DNA from: JBHJHK01 sp050330975
Lineage (GTDB): Bacteria; Pseudomonadota; Gammaproteobacteria; Competibacterales; Competibacteraceae
DNA length: 18,233 nt
Reading direction: 5' to 3'
Assembly (NCBI GenBank): GCA_050330975.1
Contig: JBHJHK010000027.1
Coordinates: 1 to 18,233, forward strand
Positions 15,330-18,233 of this stretch are shown here, piece after piece. A program made the translations under genes and the position numbers. The notes under the pieces were generated by a model that was not told the DNA's origin, searched no databases, and was given only the letters and a program-made list of their open reading frames with translations. How positions within the stretch are numbered: position 1 is the first letter of the stretch; the number at the start of each line of letters is the position of its first letter.

Positions 15330-16033
15330 ATCCGGCGAGTCACCGGGAGGATGTGGCGCGCCTCACGGCCAAGCTCGGGGAGGCGGGCCACCTGGCGCGG
15401 GCGGAACGGGCGATGGGTTTGCCCCTGGAGGCCGCCCCGAACCTGGATGCCGCGGTCATCGGCCGCAGCCGGGACTGGAGCCAAGTGCGGCCGGAGTGGG
15501 GATTGGCGGGCTGTGGGGCGTTTATCGCCGCGCCCCGGCACCACACCCGGGGGCTCGATTTCCAGGGTCGGGTCTTTCTCCACTCCTACGCCTGGCGCCG
15601 GGACAAAGACTTTGCCGTCCTAGAGCTCATTATGACGGCGCCCATGGTGGTGGCGAGTTGGATCAACCTCCAGTACTACGGCTCGAAGGTGGACAACGCC
15701 CTGTGGGGCAGCGGCAACAAAGTCCTCCACAACGTGGTGGGCACCCTCGGGGTGTTGGAGGGCAACGGCGGCGACCTGCGCCCCGGCCTTCCCTGGCAGT
15801 CGGTCCACGACGGGGAGCGGTTTGTCCACGAGCCCCTGCGCCTCAACGTGGTGATCCAAGCCCCCTTGGAGGCCATGAACGGCGTCATCGCCCGGCACCC
15901 GTCCGTGGCCCAGTTGGTGGACAATGGTTGGCTGTTCCTGTTTGCCATGGACGACGACGGGGCGATTTCCCATCGCTATGGGGGCCAACACCAATGGATG
16001 CCCGTCGAGGCCCCGGGTGACCACACCGCCTAG
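15281..16033 (+). CDS. dabA: DabA, C-terminal part (second frame)
   Basis: The remaining 250 residues of DabA, in the -1 frame relative to the first part. It begins at LHDTTTDAVVIHDE, which directly continues the interrupted N-terminal part, and contains GAFIAAPRHHTRGLDFQGR, MTAPMVVASWINLQYYGSK, LHNVVGTLGVLEGNGGDLR and PWQSVHDGERFVHEPLR. These are strongly conserved in the family and show no decay, stops or odd substitutions. That preservation argues that the frameshift is recent, artefactual or bypassed. The frame is open upstream to a GTG at 15245, but independent initiation is unlikely. The stop TAG at 16031 overlaps the Shine-Dalgarno of the next gene. Confidence 0.9.
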   Translation, partial: LHDTTTDAVVIHDEGLNPASHREDVARLTAKLGEAGHLARAERAMGLPLEAAPNLDAAVIGRSRDWSQVRPEWGLAGCGAFIAAPRHHTRGLDFQGRVFLHSYAWRRDKDFAVLELIMTAPMVVASWINLQYYGSKVDNALWGSGNKVLHNVVGTLGVLEGNGGDLRPGLPWQSVHDGERFVHEPLRLNVVIQAPLEAMNGVIARHPSVAQLVDNGWLFLFAMDDDGAISHRYGGQHQWMPVEAPGDHTA

Positions 16034-16043
16034 GAGGGCCACT

Positions 16044-16922
16044 GTGTCACAGCCTTTTCACCCCTACTGCGGACGCCGGGCGGTGCTGGCCACCATGCAC
16101 CGCAAACAAGAAGCCATCGCCCCGCCGCTGGCCTCCCAGCTGGGGCTAGTCATCGAGGTGCCCGACGCCCTGGACACCGATCGCCTGGGCACTTTCACGG
16201 GCGAAGTGGAGCGCCCCGGCCCCATGTTGGAAACCGCCATCGCCAAGGCCCGGGCGGGCATGGCGGCCTCGGGGCTCCCCTTGGGGCTGGCCAGCGAGGG
16301 CAGCTACGGTCCCCACCCCTCCATGCCGTTTATCCCCGCCGGGATCGAATTGCTGGTGTGGGTCGACGACGAGCGCCCCATGGTTTTGACGGAGCACGTC
16401 ATCGACGAGCAGACCAACTACCACCATGTGATCGCCCGGCCCGGCACCGATATCGGGGATTTTTTGACCCAGGTGCGGTTTCCCAGCCACGGCCTCATCG
16501 CCTGCCCCCACACGGCGGACCACAGCGGCAGGTCGACCTTTGGGCCCATCGTCAAGGGCCTTCAAACCGAGGCGGAGCTCTATGAAGCCATCGCCCGCTG
16601 CAGCCGGGCCTCCCCGGAGGGCGCGGCCATGGTACAGACCGATATGCGCGCCCATAGGAATCCCACCCGCATGGCGACCTTGGGCCGCCTGGCGGAGCGC
16701 TTGGCCCAGCGCCTCGCCCGTCTGTGCCAAGCCTGTGGGGCGCCGGGTTTTGGCCTTGTGGGGGTGGAAAAGGGCTTGCCCTGTGGTTGGTGTGGCTATC
16801 CCAGCAACCAGGTCCAGTTTGAAATCTGGGGCTGCGGGGTCTGCGACCACCGCGAACAGCGCATCCCGCCGGGGCGGCCCGAGACCGCCGATCCAGGATA
16901 TTGCGACTTGTGCAATCCCTGA
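16044..16922 (+). CDS. DUF6671-type protein with C-terminal zinc-ribbon-like CxxC pairs, third gene of the dab operon
   Basis: A 292-residue soluble protein that I recognise, with moderate certainty, as the DUF6671 type; its function is unknown. The N-terminal two thirds carry PYCGRRAVLATMHRKQEAI (8-26), LDTDRLGTFTGEVERPGPM (43-61), LPLGLASEGSYGPHPSMPF (78-96) and VDDERPM (107-113). The C-terminus holds four CxxC pairs (C228/C231, C247/C250, C264/C267, C287/C290), as expected for two zinc ribbons. The start GTG 16044 is fixed by AGGAGG (16032-16037) with 6-nt spacing. That Shine-Dalgarno overlaps the dabA stop, so the gene is almost certainly co-translated with dabBA. No signal peptide or membrane segment is present. 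A role in DAB maturation, such as metal supply to DabA, is possible but purely inferred from position and the CxxC pairs. Confidence 0.85.
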   Translation: MSQPFHPYCGRRAVLATMHRKQEAIAPPLASQLGLVIEVPDALDTDRLGTFTGEVERPGPMLETAIAKARAGMAASGLPLGLASEGSYGPHPSMPFIPAGIELLVWVDDERPMVLTEHVIDEQTNYHHVIARPGTDIGDFLTQVRFPSHGLIACPHTADHSGRSTFGPIVKGLQTEAELYEAIARCSRASPEGAAMVQTDMRAHRNPTRMATLGRLAERLAQRLARLCQACGAPGFGLVGVEKGLPCGWCGYPSNQVQFEIWGCGVCDHREQRIPPGRPETADPGYCDLCNP

Positions 16923-17043
16923 GGGGGCTTTTTCCCAGCGTCGGGGGGTGGCCCTGGGGTTGCCCTCCCCCGAGTGCCGGTGGGGCCCCGGCCCCTTTGG
17001 ACCGGGGCTGGGGGATCAGCGGCTCTGAAAGCGCCCTCTTGCC
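16923..17043. other. Convergent intergenic region with GC-rich hairpins
   Basis: Two perfect 7-bp stems lie between the convergent DUF6671 and dehydrogenase genes: TCGGGGG (16941-16947) with CCCCCGA (16967-16973), and GCCCCGG (16985-16991) with CCGGGGC (17002-17008). Neither is followed by a T-tract. They may block read-through, but chance pairing is common at this GC content. Confidence 0.35.
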
Positions 17044-18033
17044 TCAGGGCACCAGAATCACCTTCGGCGCGGCGACCCGGCCGGCCTTGATATCGGCAAA
17101 GGCCCGGGCCCCCTCGGACAAAGGCCGTACCTCCGGCCAGTCCAGGGTGCCCAGGCGGCCGTCAAAAATGGCCTGGGCCGTGGCGCGGAAATCCGCCTGA
17201 CTGTAGGTGTAGGTGCCGATAAACGCGATCTCTTGCAGCGTCATACGGCGGATGTCGAGCCCACCCTCGGCCGAGCCAAGGCCGATGTGCACAATGACCC
17301 CACCGGGCTTGACGGCCGCCGAGGCGGCGGCGCGGGTGCTGGCAAAGCCCACCCCATCGACCACCAGATCGACGTCCCGGGGGCCGCTCCCCTCCTCCCT
17401 GGGGTCGAACACCCGAAAGTCACCCACTCGGGCCACCAGGGCTCGGCGGGCCGGATGGACCTCCCCCAGCCAGATATCCGACGCGCCGTGGGCCGCTAGG
17501 ACCAGGGCCGCCCCAAGGCCGATGGCGCCGCCGCCCAACACCAGGCAGCGCGCGTCCTCCAGGGGGCCGTTCAACATTCGGCGGGCCAGGCGCACCGCGT
17601 GCCAGCCACAGGCGATGGGCTCGGCCAGGGCCGCCTTTTCGGTGGGTACCCGGTCGGGAATCGCCACCAGGTTGCCGGCGGGCATGGCGATCAACTGGGC
17701 AAAGGCCCCCTCCCGGGGGGGCATGGAGATGATTTGCCGCCGGGCACAGAGGTTCTCCCGCCCCGCCCGGCAGTCGGCGCAAACGCCACAGGTGACGAGG
17801 GGGTTGACCGTCACCCGACGTCCCTGGCTCGGCCCCTCGACAATGGTTCCCGCCGCCTCGTGGCCGAGGATCAGCGGCGCCGGGCGGCGTTCGTCATGGC
17901 CCCCCCAGGCGTGCATGTCCGAGCCACAGATCCCCACGTGGGCCACGCGGATCAGGGGATCCCCCCCCGGCACCGGATCCAGGGCGTCCCGGTAGTCGAG
18001 CTGTTCGGGACCCGTGTAGACCAGGGCTTTCAT
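17044..18033 (-). CDS. Zinc-dependent medium-chain dehydrogenase (sugar/polyol type)
   Basis: A 329-residue cytoplasmic NAD(P)-dependent dehydrogenase of the zinc MDR family, oxidising a secondary alcohol, probably a polyol or sugar acid. Catalytic zinc ligands are C36 (GICGSDMH), H58 with E59 (GHEAAG) and E138 (AEPIACGWHAV). Structural zinc ligands are C82, C85, C88 and C96. The Rossmann motif is LGGGAIGLG (166-174), and GGVIVHIGLG (244-253) closes the cofactor domain. ATG 18033 is the start: homology begins at MKALVYTGP, and it overlaps the stop of the upstream dehydrogenase gene as ATGA. The longer frame to 18099 would run inside that gene. L-idonate or sorbitol dehydrogenases are the nearest types by eye. 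Pairing with a short-chain dehydrogenase recalls idnD-idnO, but the substrate is not established. Confidence 0.92.
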   Translation of the reverse strand: MKALVYTGPEQLDYRDALDPVPGGDPLIRVAHVGICGSDMHAWGGHDERRPAPLILGHEAAGTIVEGPSQGRRVTVNPLVTCGVCADCRAGRENLCARRQIISMPPREGAFAQLIAMPAGNLVAIPDRVPTEKAALAEPIACGWHAVRLARRMLNGPLEDARCLVLGGGAIGLGAALVLAAHGASDIWLGEVHPARRALVARVGDFRVFDPREEGSGPRDVDLVVDGVGFASTRAAASAAVKPGGVIVHIGLGSAEGGLDIRRMTLQEIAFIGTYTYSQADFRATAQAIFDGRLGTLDWPEVRPLSEGARAFADIKAGRVAAPKVILVP

Positions 18034-18233
18034 TTGGCCGTAAACCCCCCATCGACGTAGAGAATCTGCCCCGTCACGTAGTCGGACGCCGGCGAGCACA
18101 CGAACAGGGCCGGCCCCACCAGATCGGCGAGCACGCCGTTGCTGCCCATGCAGGTCAAGGACGCTATGCGCCGCGCCCGTTAGCAGTTGCTAAAGACCGG
18201 GCACGTGAGATCAGTGGGAAAAAACCCCAGGGA
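18030..18233 (-). pseudogene. Short-chain dehydrogenase/reductase, C-terminal end with in-frame stop
   Basis: The minus-strand frame ending at TGA 18032-18030 encodes the end of a classical SDR: GVLADLVGPALFVCSPASDY, then VTGQILYVDGGFTAK. Reading further upstream in the same frame gives GFFPTDLTCPVFSN, also SDR-like, but a TAA at 18182-18180 separates the two parts. So the gene is either nonsense-mutated or misread near the contig end; the N-terminal domain lies outside the window. The stop overlaps the ATG of the zinc dehydrogenase by 4 nt, indicating one operon. Classical SDRs reduce or oxidise sugars and keto acids with NAD(P). This one could act in the same pathway as its partner. The family call is firm for the last 45 residues. 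Confidence 0.75.

Noticed and set aside
15924..16043. N-terminal extension of the DUF6671 frame back to 15924
   Set aside because: It lies inside the dabA C-terminal coding frame and is not family-like. GTG 16044 has AGGAGG at 6-nt spacing.

Overview
The window is very GC-rich and densely coding. It looks like a contig from a proteobacterium with an inorganic-carbon-concentrating lifestyle, probably autotrophic. The best clue is a dabB-dabA dissolved-inorganic-carbon (DAB) locus with a divergent LysR regulator. The genus cannot be resolved from sequence alone. Both ends look unreliable or truncated: the left end has long G-runs, and the right end has a stop codon inside a recognisable gene.

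Layout from left to right. (1) Positions 1-1947, minus strand: an N-methylhydantoinase A / oxoprolinase family protein, cut by the left edge. (2) 2118-3470: a YcaD-like MFS permease. (3) 3574-7763: a two-gene unit, with a hairpin and an extended -10 promoter in front. Its first gene is a 1180-residue modular protein: a Pro-rich disordered N-terminus, a long helical region, a small beta module, a second disordered linker, a predicted coiled coil, and a C-terminal domain that resembles polymorphic-toxin tips of the RNase A-like type. The second gene overlaps its stop codon as GTGA and is unrecognised, so it is a candidate immunity gene. (4) 7813-8829: an ATP-dependent DNA ligase with an N-terminal SWIM zinc finger and its own sigma70-type promoter.

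(5) 9046-11675, minus strand: a LysR regulator followed, with a GTGA overlap, by a divergent Na+/phosphate-cotransporter-family protein that has a PhoU-like tail. (6) 11799-16922, plus strand and divergent from LysR: dabB, dabA and a DUF6671-type protein with four CxxC pairs, spaced 21 and 10 nt apart and each preceded by a strong Shine-Dalgarno. dabA carries an apparent one-base deletion in a G6 run that splits it into two frames. (7) 17044-18233, minus strand: a zinc-dependent medium-chain dehydrogenase overlapped by the 3' end of a short-chain dehydrogenase, probably a sugar or polyol oxidation pair.

How the genes work together. The LysR protein probably controls the divergent dabBA-DUF6671 operon. 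DabB would use a cation gradient to drive DabA, which hydrates CO2 to trapped bicarbonate. The Na+/Pi-like gene co-transcribed with the regulator may support the same physiology. The two most novel candidates are the toxin/immunity-like pair, which has no obvious delivery system nearby, and the DUF6671 protein as a third DAB component. No tRNA, rRNA, CRISPR array or insertion sequence was recognised.
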